Below, one piece after another: positions 36,795 through 44,671 of a stretch of DNA of 64,000 nt. How positions within the stretch are numbered: the first letter of the stretch is position 1; each line of letters starts with the position of its first letter. The position numbers were made by a program, and so were the translations under genes. Under the pieces are notes generated by a model. That model had not been told where the DNA came from. It made no database searches and worked only from the letters and a program-made list of their open reading frames with translations. Source of the stretch: Halomicrobium urmianum (GTDB lineage: Archaea > Halobacteriota > Halobacteria > Halobacteriales > Haloarculaceae); NCBI RefSeq assembly GCF_020217425.1, contig NZ_CP084090.1, positions 2,480,001-2,544,000 on the forward strand, read 5' to 3'.

Positions 36795-37613
36795 CTATGC
36801 CGACACGCCCCGGACGAACTCCAGGACTCGCGACTCGACGCGGTCGGGTTCCAGCCTGAGATCGACGGTGACCTCCATCGAGATGGCGTCCGACAGCGCG
36901 ACGGTCTCGCCGTCGACGTAGTTCTCCGCGGGGTAGACGCCGCCGCCGGCGAGGATCGATCCGTCCGACTTCCACCGCCCGGCGACGCCCTCGATCGGCA
37001 GCGTCCCGCCGCCGAACGTGAACTGCTCGGCGTCGCTGTGGGGAATCTCGACGCCGTCGACGGTCACCTCCGGGATCGGGTACTCGCCGCGGACCACCGT
37101 GACCTCCTCGACCGGCGCGTCCGGGACGCTCCGTGTGCCAGCCTCGCCGACGTTCCGGACGCCGAACTCGTCCATCGCGTCGGCCAGGTTCTCCCGGACG
37201 GCGGCGTCGATCTCGTCGCTCAGGAACCCCGTCGCCGCCGACAGCGTCGACGGGAAGACGTCCACGCGGGCCGCGAAGGCGACCGCGAACGGTCGATCGA
37301 TCTCGCCGAAGGTGGCCTCGGCCACGCGGCCCCTGAGCCGCGCGTCCTCGTAGCGGCGCACGTGGCCGACCGCCGCGTAGTCGACCGGCCCGGCCGACCC
37401 CGTCCGCAGCAGCCGCGGCTCGGCGTCCGGCGTGACCAGTTCCCAGCGGTCGCCCGTCTCCACCGACGGGGGCGGCACCTCCCGATCCGAAGCCTCCCCG
37501 ACGTCGGCGTCCGACGTGCTACTGCACCCGGCGAGGGCGACCGTCCCGGCCGAACCCAGCGTCGCCAGCAACTCGCGACGTCGCATCCACCCGTCCGTCC
37601 CACTCGCGTCCAT
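36795..37613 (-). CDS. Tat lipoprotein, DUF6517-like
   Basis: A 272-residue secreted protein with a twin-arginine signal (RRRELLATLGSAGTVALAGC; lipobox LAGC). The mature part has DYAAVGHVRRYEDARLRGRV, FAARVDVFPSTLSAATGFLS and a C-terminal GRWKSDGSILAGGGVYPAEN. I recall haloarchaeal proteins of this shape as DUF6517; function unknown. ATG 37613 is favoured because AGTATTTGAG lies about 30 nt upstream; ATG 37586 is possible. It is convergent with the broken DUF4399 gene. Confidence 0.78.
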   Translation of the reverse strand: MDASGTDGWMRRRELLATLGSAGTVALAGCSSTSDADVGEASDREVPPPSVETGDRWELVTPDAEPRLLRTGSAGPVDYAAVGHVRRYEDARLRGRVAEATFGEIDRPFAVAFAARVDVFPSTLSAATGFLSDEIDAAVRENLADAMDEFGVRNVGEAGTRSVPDAPVEEVTVVRGEYPIPEVTVDGVEIPHSDAEQFTFGGGTLPIEGVAGRWKSDGSILAGGGVYPAENYVDGETVALSDAISMEVTVDLRLEPDRVESRVLEFVRGVSA

Positions 37614-37769
37614 GGACGTGGATATCGCGGCCCGCACTCAAATACTTTCGAGTCCCCGGAGCGGCGGCTGTGGCCGGATTACGAACAGTCCGAGAAATCG
37701 GCCCGCAGGGAGACGAGCCGACTTGCAGTCAGCAATCCCATGTTCCGGCAACCAGTGTGTGCTGTGAGC

Positions 37770-37832
37770 TATAGTAGAAATTGAACGCACTGACACACTC
37801 GAGATGTGTGAATAGTTTCAATTTCTACTATA
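37770..37832 (-). repeat. palindromic miniature element, copy B (63 bp, inverted)
   Basis: Begins TATAGTAGAAATTGAACGCA and ends TTCAATTTCTACTATA. Its interior (GCACTGACACACTCGAG, then ATGTGTGAATAG) is the reverse complement of the corresponding arms in copies A and C. It lacks the central GGGCACCCGGGGTGCCC stem tip. TA occurs at both edges. It lies about 170 bp beyond the presumed right end of the tnpB element and faces copy C across that region. Confidence 0.75.
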
Positions 37833-38020
37833 CCAGCGTTGGTTCCTGTCGGAACCAGGCGCGACTACGTTTTCACCAGATATAACGGCTAGACTCCGTT
37901 TTTGCGGTAAGTTCTCCTTTACGAACTCCTCTTTAGCACCGTAACACCACAGCGGGTTCGCTGACAATTGCTCCGAACGTGACCGCCGGATCGGGTTTGT
38001 TATCGTCGGGTTGACATCCT

Positions 38021-38040
38021 CCTGCGCCTGAAGACGCGGG
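38021..38040 (-). ncRNA. 3' hairpin of the presumed TnpB guide (omega) RNA / right end
   Basis: On the minus strand an 8-bp stem with one C-A mismatch and one G-U pair closes a TTCA loop, then AGGATGTCAAC follows. In IS605-type elements the omega RNA overlaps the 3' part of tnpB and ends near this point, with the guide read from flanking DNA (starting about CCGACGATAACAAAC). Existence of a functional RNA is inferred from element type only. Confidence 0.45.
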
Positions 38041-38073
38041 AATCCCACGGCACAGCACCGCTGGATTGGGATA

Positions 38074-39390
38074 TTAGGGTTTGCAGTCCACCACCTCTGT
38101 CCGAGGTTGGAATCCTCGGGAGAGGTCATAAAGGTAGACTCCGGGCTGTGCCAACCAGCCGGTACTCCTATCTTCGTCCAAACTGGCTGAAGACTCGGAG
38201 TTACTTTGGTTGATGTTGAGACGGATGTTCTCCGCCCCGTTCACGTCAGCGTTGAACGCATCATCGTGTTCCTTGCACACGTACAGGCCGCGCTCAGCAC
38301 GCTGATTATCGTCTTTTCTACCGCAGACGCAACACGTCTTGCTCGTGTCGCGCTCATCCACTTCTACGACTTCGATACCCTCGACTTTCGCCTTGTATTC
38401 GAGGATGTTCGAGAACCTGTCGAACGCCCACCCGTGCAGGTCGAGGTTGCCGTGCTTGCCCCAGTTCTTTGAGTCACCGTTCTCGTCCTCTCGAACACCT
38501 GCGAGCTTTCCGATGTTGATTCGGCCCACACCACGTTCAACGCACTTCTCTACGATGTGTTTGGCGAGGCTGTGGAAGAAGTGGGTTCGGCGCTCCGACC
38601 ACTTCGCGTGGAGACGAGTGGCCCGTTCGCCCCCCGAGTCGTCGCACTTGGCGATTTCCTTCGGGAAGTAGTAGCCGTCCTGTTTGAGGCGGTTGCCGGG
38701 GTACAGGTCGGCTTGCTCGGTGCTGTACGCGACTGCCGCGAAGCTGCAGATTCCGAGGTCAACACCAGCCGACTCGTTACCCGGCGCGTCGGGAGTCTCC
38801 ACTTTGTGTTTACACACTAAGTGCAGTTCCCAGCGCCCTGTCGCCTTGTCGTAGACGGCCCTGACCTGTTGTAGGTTCTCGACGGTGACGCCGGGGCGAG
38901 TTTCGTATTCGACAAGGATGTATTCCCATGCTCGCGGGTGTTCTTTGTGATTCGCGCCTTTTGAGAGTCGCACACGGTTGTTCTTCGTGTCGTGACGGAT
39001 GCCTTTCTGCTTCTATGTCACCGTGCTACGAGGGTGTTCTTCGTGGACGCGGTGGCCGTCTTGGTCGTAGTAGTTTTTCTTGCGGTAGCCGGGCGGATTC
39101 GCACGAGAATCGTCCTTGCGCTTTTGTTTCCACGAATTGAAGGCTTCAGCGAGTCCCTCCAGAACGCGCTGACTGGATTGACTGTGCAATCCCTTGTATT
39201 TTGAATGAGTCTTCAACTCGCGTTTCAAGTCCGAGTCGTCAGGAATCTCGCCTGTTTCGTCCCACTGTTCTCTGGAGTGGTAATTCGCCACGTTCCAGAG
39301 TTTCGACGCACTCCACCCGTGTCGGTCGAGCATCTCCTCTACCTGTGAGTGGTTGAGGATTTTCGCTCGGTAGGTGCGGTGGATGTGCAT
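38074..39390 (-). pseudogene. tnpB: RNA-guided endonuclease TnpB interrupted by an amber codon
   Basis: The frame from ATG 39390 to TAA 38074 has 439 codons, normal for haloarchaeal TnpB, but codon 126 is TAG (39013-39015). The reading continues in the same frame on both sides (HEEHPRSTVT, then KQKGIRHDTKNNRVRLSKGA), where homologues have Trp, so a single TGG-to-TAG change explains it. The RuvC residues are intact: Asp in AGVDLGICSFAAV, Glu in VVEVDERDTSKTCCVCG and Asp in FNADVNGAENI. The zinc finger is CCVC...CKEH. It ends in GWLAQPGVYLYD and VVDCKP, as in other haloarchaeal copies. Probably inactive unless the stop is read through or 38074-38973 is translated separately. Confidence 0.88.
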
Positions 39391-39818
39391 CGTGGAACGC
39401 TTCCATAACTGGTTATGTAGCGTTCTGTTGTGAAAGTTGGATTCGAGCGTGGAATATCCTGCCGAGCGTTTGTACGGTGGATAGTGTAGACGTTGTCGGA
39501 TTCATCCCGCGCCTAAAGGCGCGGATATTCTCCTTGCTCTGTATAACTGCCAGCTACTGCGCCGATGCCGGGCTCGCGGCCGTCGCGATTGTCGCGTCGT
39601 TCGCTCCTGTCACGTCTGCCGCGGTGCGACCCGGACTGTCTCGGTGTGTTCAAACATCCACGTGTGGTTTCTCGACGCACAGACCGCTCGCTTCGCTCGC
39701 GGTGTCGTGCGTCGATGAGAACACCGAAAACCGGTGGTTCTCGAGCTTTCACTCACTTCGTTCCTGAAAATGCCGGAAGACTGCGTCTTTCGATTTCTCA
39801 CTCGTTCACTCGTGAGAA
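39391..39818. other. gene-free stretch between tnpB and tRNA-Ser
   Basis: No convincing gene. It contains the short palindrome at 39404-39417, a perfect hairpin CCGCGCC-TAAA-GGCGCGG at 39507-39524 that resembles the element's right-end hairpin, and a stretch (39690-39815) with simple inverted motifs such as CTCGCTTCGCTCG and TCACTCGTTCACTCGTGAG. The open frames here are short and basic and look accidental. Likely insertion-element debris plus the tRNA 3' flank. Confidence 0.55.
39507..39524 (-). repeat. second right-end-like hairpin upstream of tnpB
   Basis: Read on the minus strand: CCGCGCC-TTTA-GGCGCGG followed by GATGAATCCGACAACG. The downstream string resembles that after the tnpB right-end hairpin (GATGTCAACCCGACGATAAC). 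It could be the left-end structure of the element or the remnant of a neighbouring, deleted element in the same orientation. Confidence 0.5.
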
Positions 39819-39904
39819 CGCCGAGGAGGAGATTTGAACTCCTGTGTCCTGAACGGACAGTTGCTCTCGAAGCAACCGCCTTGGCCGGGCTAGGCTACCT
39901 CGGC
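39819..39904 (-). tRNA. tRNA-Ser(CGA)
   Basis: On the minus strand the acceptor GCCGAGG pairs with CCTCGGC, with discriminator G at 39819. D stem GCC/GGC, anticodon stem GTTGC/GCAAC with loop TTCGAGA (anticodon CGA, reading UCG), a long variable arm with stem GTCC/GGAC, and T arm AGGAG-TTCAAAT-CTCCT complete a class II tRNA. No CCA is encoded and no intron is seen. It lies beside a tnpB element and hairpin repeats, but no integrase or attachment duplication is visible. Confidence 0.95.
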
Positions 39905-40018
39905 TCGGTCCAACGTTGGCGGATGGACTTGTTATCCGTTTCGATTCGCGACGGGTGTGGTATAGCGGACAGGGTGCGGGCCGGCACGCGCCCGCGCCGG
40001 CCGGCGCTCCGCCTTAAA

Positions 40019-40102
40019 TACAGTAGAAATTGAGACTATTTTCACATCGAGGGGCACCCGGGGTGGCCATCGAGCGTGTCAGTGCGTTCAATTTCTACTA
40101 TA
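40019..40102 (+). repeat. palindromic miniature element, copy C (84 bp)
   Basis: Same length and orientation as copy A, with about nine substitutions: TACAGTAGAAATTGAG at the left, TTCAATTTCTACTATA at the right and CGAGGGGCACCCGGGGTGG in the centre. Two changes in the right inner arm spoil pairing that is perfect in copy A. Removing the element and one TA would restore CCTTAAATAGTTATG, an A/T-rich string about 60 nt upstream of the MoxR gene. Its right half (CTACTATAG) could itself serve as a promoter element. Confidence 0.75.
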
Positions 40103-40168
40103 GTTATGTCTCCCGTAGGGGGAACCGACCGACCCAACGCATATTACGCGGCCGGTCGTTGCCGGACT

Positions 40169-41122
40169 ATGGACGTCGACGAGGCCAGCGAGGTGTGCGA
40201 GCGCGTTCTCGACGAGGTCGCGGGGGCCGTCATCGCCGAGCGCGAGTTCTTCGAGACGGTGATGCTGGGCGTCGTGGCCCGCGGACACGTCCTCCTCGAG
40301 GACGTGCCGGGGACGGGCAAGACGCTGACCGCGCGGACGATGGCCGACGCGCTCGGCCTCTCCTTCTCCCGCGTCCAGTTCACCCCGGACCTGCTGCCGG
40401 CCGACATCACGGGCACGCACGTCTTCGACGAGAGCGAGCGGGACTTCGAGTTCAACGAGGGTCCCATCTTCGCGAACGTCGTCCTCGCGGACGAGATCAA
40501 CCGCGCGCCGCCGAAGACGCAGTCGGCGCTGCTGGAGGCGATGGAGGAGGGCCAGGTGACCGTCGACGGCGACACCTACGACCTGCCCGAACCGTTCTTC
40601 GTCATCGCGACGCAGAACCCCGTCGAGATGGAGGGGACCTTCGAGCTCCCGGAGGCCCAGGTCGACCGCTTCCTGGCGAAGACCTCCATCGGCTACCCGG
40701 ACGAGGACGGCGAGTTCGAGCTGCTGCAGCGCCGGGCCGGCCGCGACGCCCAGAGTCCCACGGTGGAGACGGTGCTGTCGCCGGCGGAGGTCGACGACCT
40801 GCGCGCGCTGCCGGAGTCGATCACCGTCGAGGACGACGTGCTCCGGTACGTCTCGAACGTTGCACGCTCGACGCGGGAGCACCGCAACGTCGACGTGGGC
40901 GTCTCGCCGCGCGGCACCCAGCGGCTGTTCGAGGCCGCTCGCGCCCGCGCGGTCCTGCGCGGCCGCTCGTTCGTCACGCCCGACGACGTCAAGGGCGTGG
41001 CCCAGCAGGTCCTCGCCCACCGGCTCGTGCTGACGCCGGAGGCGCGCGTCGAGGACGTCTCCGAGGCGGCGATCGTCGAGAGCGTTCTCGAGTCGGTGCC
41101 CGTCCCGACGGTCGCGCACTGA
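40169..41122 (+). CDS. MoxR family AAA+ ATPase
   Basis: A 317-residue ATPase with Walker A EDVPGTGKTLTARTMADAL near residue 44, Walker B LADEINRAPPKTQSALLEAM, sensor 1 FFVIATQNPVEMEGTFELPE and the C-terminal lid (VSPRGTQRLFEAARARAVLR). MoxR ATPases act as chaperones that mature metal-containing or surface complexes, usually with a DUF58/VWA partner. Such a cluster lies convergently downstream (41242-45607), a rearrangement of the common single operon. ATG at 40169 has CATATTACG about 26 nt upstream. Confidence 0.93.
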   Translation: MDVDEASEVCERVLDEVAGAVIAEREFFETVMLGVVARGHVLLEDVPGTGKTLTARTMADALGLSFSRVQFTPDLLPADITGTHVFDESERDFEFNEGPIFANVVLADEINRAPPKTQSALLEAMEEGQVTVDGDTYDLPEPFFVIATQNPVEMEGTFELPEAQVDRFLAKTSIGYPDEDGEFELLQRRAGRDAQSPTVETVLSPAEVDDLRALPESITVEDDVLRYVSNVARSTREHRNVDVGVSPRGTQRLFEAARARAVLRGRSFVTPDDVKGVAQQVLAHRLVLTPEARVEDVSEAAIVESVLESVPVPTVAH

Positions 41123-41241
41123 CGGGGCTCGTATCCGCTTTTCAGAGGGCGTCTCGTAGCCGGTCGGGGTCCGAAGACGCCCGACCGGCACGGCGTGGGA
41201 TTCGGACGAAACCGAATCCAGTGGTACTACGACACTCCCTC

Positions 41242-41742
41242 TCAGTCCAGCAGCAGCGCGAACAGCAGCGCCGCCGCCAGCAGTAGCGCCACGGCGACCG
41301 TCGGCTGGCCGCTACCCGCCATGCGATAGACGCCGAGGCCGACGGCGGCCACGAGCGCGGCGACGCCCGCGGTCGCGCCCGTGTGGACGAGCACGGCCCG
41401 GCGCATCCGCGCCCGGGAGCCGACCTGGCGACCGAGTTCGAGGGCGTTCTCGCCGGCGTCCCAGGCGACGACGGTGGCGCCCGTGGCGACGAGCATCGCG
41501 GCGGGCGGGGCCCCGGCGCTGCCGGCCAGCAGGACGCCGCTGAACAGCGCCAGCGCCCCGAGGCGGTGGACCCGACCGGCGCCGCGTGCGACCCCGACCG
41601 GCATCGCGACCAGGCCGACCGCGCCCAGGACCGCGGCCGTGGCGGTGACGGCGCTGGCGGCGACGGCGACCAGCGCGGCGGCCGCGGTGAGCCACGCCGA
41701 CAGGGAGGCGGGCCGCGGGTCGAAGGCCTCTGCGGCGCTCAT
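41242..41742 (-). CDS. membrane protein of the MoxR/DUF58 cluster (DUF7519-like)
   Basis: A 166-residue protein, almost entirely hydrophobic, with about five helices (for example LSAWLTAAAALVAVAASAVT and RMRRAVLVHTGATAGVAALV). The ATG at 41742 overlaps the DUF58 stop by 4 nt. In haloarchaea a protein of this kind closes the DUF4129-DUF58 operon; I recall the label DUF7519 but cannot verify it. Probably a membrane subunit of the complex handled by MoxR. Confidence 0.75.
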   Translation of the reverse strand: MSAAEAFDPRPASLSAWLTAAAALVAVAASAVTATAAVLGAVGLVAMPVGVARGAGRVHRLGALALFSGVLLAGSAGAPPAAMLVATGATVVAWDAGENALELGRQVGSRARMRRAVLVHTGATAGVAALVAAVGLGVYRMAGSGQPTVAVALLLAAALLFALLLD

Positions 41743-43094
41743 CGCGACCACCGCCGTCTCGTCCGCGCGATCGCGCGTTCGAGCCGCTCGTCGGAGCCCC
41801 AGTCGACGACGGGGACGCCCCGCCGCCGGAGGTCCGTCACGTTCAGCGCCCGGTCGACGGCCGCCAGCTGGTGGCCCGCCGTGTCGTCGGCCGTCGGGTC
41901 CGGGCTGATCACGGTCGTCCGGTAGCCGCGGGCGTCCAGGCTCACGACGAGGTCGGCCAGCAGGTCGTCGGAAAGCGGGGAGAAGAGGATCACCTGCGCG
42001 TCGCCGGGGAGACGCCGCCGGAGCGACTGGAGCGTCGCGTAGACGTTGGTCTCCCGGTCCGGGGCGACCGGGGACAGCGCCGGGTGGGTCGCCAGGGTCC
42101 GCCGGACGCGCACGCGGTGGCGGTCGCCGCTGCCGGGCGGGAGCCAGCAGTCCGTCGGCGCGAGAGCGGCGAGCCCGACGCTGTGGCCCTCGTTCGTCAG
42201 CGAGACGTACGCTTGCCCCGCGGCGTCGACGGACCGCTCGACGGCCGAGCGGTCGTAGGGGTCGGGCGCCCGGTAAGCCCGGGCCCGGGCGTCGACGACG
42301 AGAGCGACGGTGACCGAGCGTTCGACGCGGTACTCGACGGTGGTGAACTCGCCGGTCCGGGCGGTGCGGTTCCAGTCGATGCGATTCAGCGGGTCGCCCG
42401 GTCGGTACTCCCGGGTGGCGTGGAATTCGATCCCGGGACCGCCGGCGTCGGTGGCCTGTCGGCCGGTGTACGGCGAGGTCTGGGCCCGTAGCGGAACGTC
42501 GACGCCCCTCGCCGGGAGGTCGGGTTCGCACGTGATCCGAGTCTCCGCGTCGACCCGCCCCAGCCGCTCCGTCGCACCGCTGGCGTCCCGCGCGACGACG
42601 GCCATCGGCTCGAAGGTCGCCGCGCCTCGCCGCGCCCGGACGGCGTAGGTGAACGTCGCCTCCTCGCCGGGCCGCAGCGCGGTCGCGTGGCGGGGCGATC
42701 CCTCGGCGACGCTGAGGTAGGGCGGGACGCCGTCCACGACCCGCAGATCGGGGACGAACTGGTCGGACTCGTTGCACAGCGTGACCGTGACGGCGACGTC
42801 CTCGCCGACGTCGGGGCCGCTCTCGTCGACGGTCCGCTCCAGCGTCAGGTCGACGGGCGGCGGCGACGTCAGTCGGCCGTACCCCGCGAAGGCGAGGCCG
42901 AAGGCGCTCGCCAGCAGCAGGCCGGGCTGGCCGGTCAGCACGCCCAGCCCGAGCGCGAGCAGGGCGAAGGACGCGATGCCGTACCAGCGGCGCGTCTGTC
43001 GGTCCTCGGTCTCGCCCGGCGCCACCGCCGTCTCGGTCCGATCCTCCGTCGCGGCTGCGAGGTGGTCGGCGGCGGTCGGGGCGTCGAACGCCAT
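41739..43094 (-). CDS. DUF58 domain protein
   Basis: A 451-residue protein. Two N-terminal helices (about 38-75) are followed by a beta-sandwich segment (VDLTLERTVDESGPDVGEDV, PGEEATFTYAVRARRGAATF). The DUF58 hallmark FHATREYRPGDPLNRIDWNR lies near residue 225, and after it a von Willebrand A-like region (VALVVDARARAYRAPDPYDR). DUF58 proteins work with MoxR ATPases. It overlaps both neighbours (TGATG upstream, ATGA downstream), showing strict cotranslation. Confidence 0.92.
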   Translation of the reverse strand: MAFDAPTAADHLAAATEDRTETAVAPGETEDRQTRRWYGIASFALLALGLGVLTGQPGLLLASAFGLAFAGYGRLTSPPPVDLTLERTVDESGPDVGEDVAVTVTLCNESDQFVPDLRVVDGVPPYLSVAEGSPRHATALRPGEEATFTYAVRARRGAATFEPMAVVARDASGATERLGRVDAETRITCEPDLPARGVDVPLRAQTSPYTGRQATDAGGPGIEFHATREYRPGDPLNRIDWNRTARTGEFTTVEYRVERSVTVALVVDARARAYRAPDPYDRSAVERSVDAAGQAYVSLTNEGHSVGLAALAPTDCWLPPGSGDRHRVRVRRTLATHPALSPVAPDRETNVYATLQSLRRRLPGDAQVILFSPLSDDLLADLVVSLDARGYRTTVISPDPTADDTAGHQLAAVDRALNVTDLRRRGVPVVDWGSDERLERAIARTRRRWSR

Positions 43095-43663
43095 CAGTCC
43101 TCACCCCGCGTCGACGCGATGCGCGCGATCTCCGCGGCCGCGCGGCGAGCGCGCCGCCTGAACGGGCCCTCGCCCCACAGCGTCCCGGCCACGGACTCGG
43201 TCACCGATCCGCCCGTGCCGTCGACGGTAGCGAAGAAGTCGGCGGCCAGCCGATCGTCCGTCCAGGTGCCGTCGACGAGGCGCTCGTTCGCCGCCTCCTC
43301 CGAGAGCCCGCGGTACCGCACGAGGACGTCCACGGCGGCCTCGCGGAGCCGGTCGCGGACCCGCAGCGCCCGGCGGTTGCCTCCAGACGTGACGACGTCG
43401 GGGACCCGCGCGAGCGACGCGTCGAAGTCGCTGCCGGGCACCTCGACCGGGCGGCCGCGCTCGCGCTCCGGCAGCGCCGCCCCCCGCGGCTCGTGGCGGA
43501 GCCACTGCCAGGACCGGATCAGACCGGCGAGGACGGCCACGCCGCCGAGGATCGACGGGAGGTTCTCCGGCGCGCTCGCGACCGCCCGGAGGCCCGGCAC
43601 GAACGCCAGCGCGAGCCCGAGCACCGCGGCCGCCACCGCGACGGCCAGCGACAGCCGGCGCAT
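43094..43663 (-). CDS. small membrane protein of the DUF58 cluster (DUF7269-like)
   Basis: A 189-residue protein with two N-terminal helices (RLSLAVAVAAAVLGLALAFV and LPSILGGVAVLAGLIRSWQW) and a cytosolic helical domain (ALRVRDRLREAAVDVLVRYR, GLSEEAANERLVDGTWTDDR). It is joined to both neighbours by TGATG overlaps. The position between DUF4129 and DUF58 genes matches the haloarchaeal cluster member I recall as DUF7269. Function unknown. Confidence 0.75.
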   Translation of the reverse strand: MRRLSLAVAVAAAVLGLALAFVPGLRAVASAPENLPSILGGVAVLAGLIRSWQWLRHEPRGAALPERERGRPVEVPGSDFDASLARVPDVVTSGGNRRALRVRDRLREAAVDVLVRYRGLSEEAANERLVDGTWTDDRLAADFFATVDGTGGSVTESVAGTLWGEGPFRRRARRAAAEIARIASTRGED

Positions 43664-44598
43664 CAGGCGTCCTCACCCCCGTCGTCGAGCCGCTCAAGCG
43701 CCCGCCGGGCGCGCTCGACGCGCTCCTTGGTCGGCGGTCGGCCGCCGTAGCGGACCTCCTCGAACGTCTCGGTCAGCGTCCCGACGGCGTCGTGGTCGAA
43801 CCCCTCGCGGACGGCACGCCGAGCGACCTCTGCAGGCGTCTCGGTCCGCTCCGGCGACTCCTTGACCGCCGCGGCCAGCCGGTGCCAGGCCCGGTAGACC
43901 GGGTTCGACGCCGGAACGTCGTCGAACCCCGCGGCCCGCGTCGGTGCCGAGGCGAAGCGGTCACGGTCGCCGTCGTCCGCCGCGGCGTCGACGTCGGCCG
44001 CCGAGCCGGCCCCGTCGCGTCGCGCACGGACCAAGACCGCGAACGCGACCGTCGCGAGGACGGCAACGCCAGCGAGCAGGAGCGCCGGCGGGACGCCGGT
44101 CCCCGTCGGATCGGCACCCGCGCTCTCGGTGGTCCCGCCGCCGCCCACCTCGCTGGGAGCGCCAGCGATCGACGGGTCGCCCCCGCGGGAGAGCCACGCG
44201 AAGAGGGCGGCCAGGGCCAGCGCGGCGGCGTACAGGACCGCGCCGCCGAGCGTCGACCCCGCGATGGTGAGCAGCCGCTTCAGTTCCTCGACGTCGCCGA
44301 TCAGGACCAGAAAGGCGGCGTAGGCGAGCGTCGCGAGCGAGCCCAGGCCCAGCACGATCAGAAAGAAGTGTTCCAGCACCCAGCCCGGCAGTCCCGGCTG
44401 TAACTCCGCTCCGACGGGATTGAAACCGCCGATAGAGCCGTCGCCGCTGCCGGCACCGGTCCCTTCCCCTTCGCCGGTGCCCTCGCCACCGCTACCGACG
44501 TTGGTCGCGGCCGACCCGTCCATCGTCGCCGCCGCGGCCGAGACGGCGAGCACGCCGAGGAGGACCACCAGGGCTGGTCGCAACCGTTCCACGTCCAT
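43663..44598 (-). CDS. DUF4129 domain membrane protein, paralogue 2
   Basis: A 311-residue protein with a signal or TM at the N terminus, a Gly/Ser/Glu-rich outer segment (GSGGEGTGEGEGTGAGSGDG), two or three central helices and a C-terminal cytosolic DUF4129 domain (NPVYRAWHRLAAAVKESPER, then TETFEEVRYGGRPPTKERVE). DUF4129 is often fused to secreted transglutaminases of the TgpA type, but no transglutaminase is present in this cluster. It is preceded, 73 nt upstream, by a paralogue. Confidence 0.87.
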   Translation of the reverse strand: MDVERLRPALVVLLGVLAVSAAAATMDGSAATNVGSGGEGTGEGEGTGAGSGDGSIGGFNPVGAELQPGLPGWVLEHFFLIVLGLGSLATLAYAAFLVLIGDVEELKRLLTIAGSTLGGAVLYAAALALAALFAWLSRGGDPSIAGAPSEVGGGGTTESAGADPTGTGVPPALLLAGVAVLATVAFAVLVRARRDGAGSAADVDAAADDGDRDRFASAPTRAAGFDDVPASNPVYRAWHRLAAAVKESPERTETPAEVARRAVREGFDHDAVGTLTETFEEVRYGGRPPTKERVERARRALERLDDGGEDA

Positions 44599-44671
44599 AT
44601 CCGAACGGCGGACGCGCAGCCAATTAAACGTGTGTCCGTCTCACGCGCCGACACCGGCGCACACCGGCCGG

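Larger units (their letters stand above)
38014..39420 (-). mobile_element. IS1341-type (IS200/IS605-related) insertion element, tnpB only
   Basis: Boundaries are approximate. The core is a tnpB gene read leftwards. The right end is marked by an imperfect hairpin at 38021-38040 (CCCGCGTC-TTCA-GGCGCAGG on the minus strand) followed by AGGATGTCAAC, the usual 3' edge of haloarchaeal elements of this type and of their guide RNA. A perfect short palindrome CATAAC-TG-GTTATG at 39404-39417, 14 nt upstream of the start, may belong to the left end. No tnpA (Y1 transposase) is present, so movement would need help in trans. Confidence 0.65.

Noticed and set aside
37818-38129. 103-residue minus-strand frame at the 3' end of tnpB
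   Set aside because: It begins inside the tnpB coding region in another frame and covers the right end, the predicted guide RNA and flanking DNA; no independent promoter or family is seen.
38973-39013. Initial suspicion of a frameshift between the two tnpB parts
   Set aside because: Both parts are in the same frame (starts differ by 417 nt, a multiple of three); reading through shows a single TAG codon, so it is a nonsense change.
25229-40102. The three hairpin elements considered as CRISPR repeats
   Set aside because: They are 84/63 bp, strongly palindromic, thousands of bases apart and without regularly spaced unique spacers or cas genes.
39819-40168. tRNA-Ser as an integration site of a provirus or integrative element
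   Set aside because: No integrase gene and no second copy of the tRNA 3' end was seen within the window.
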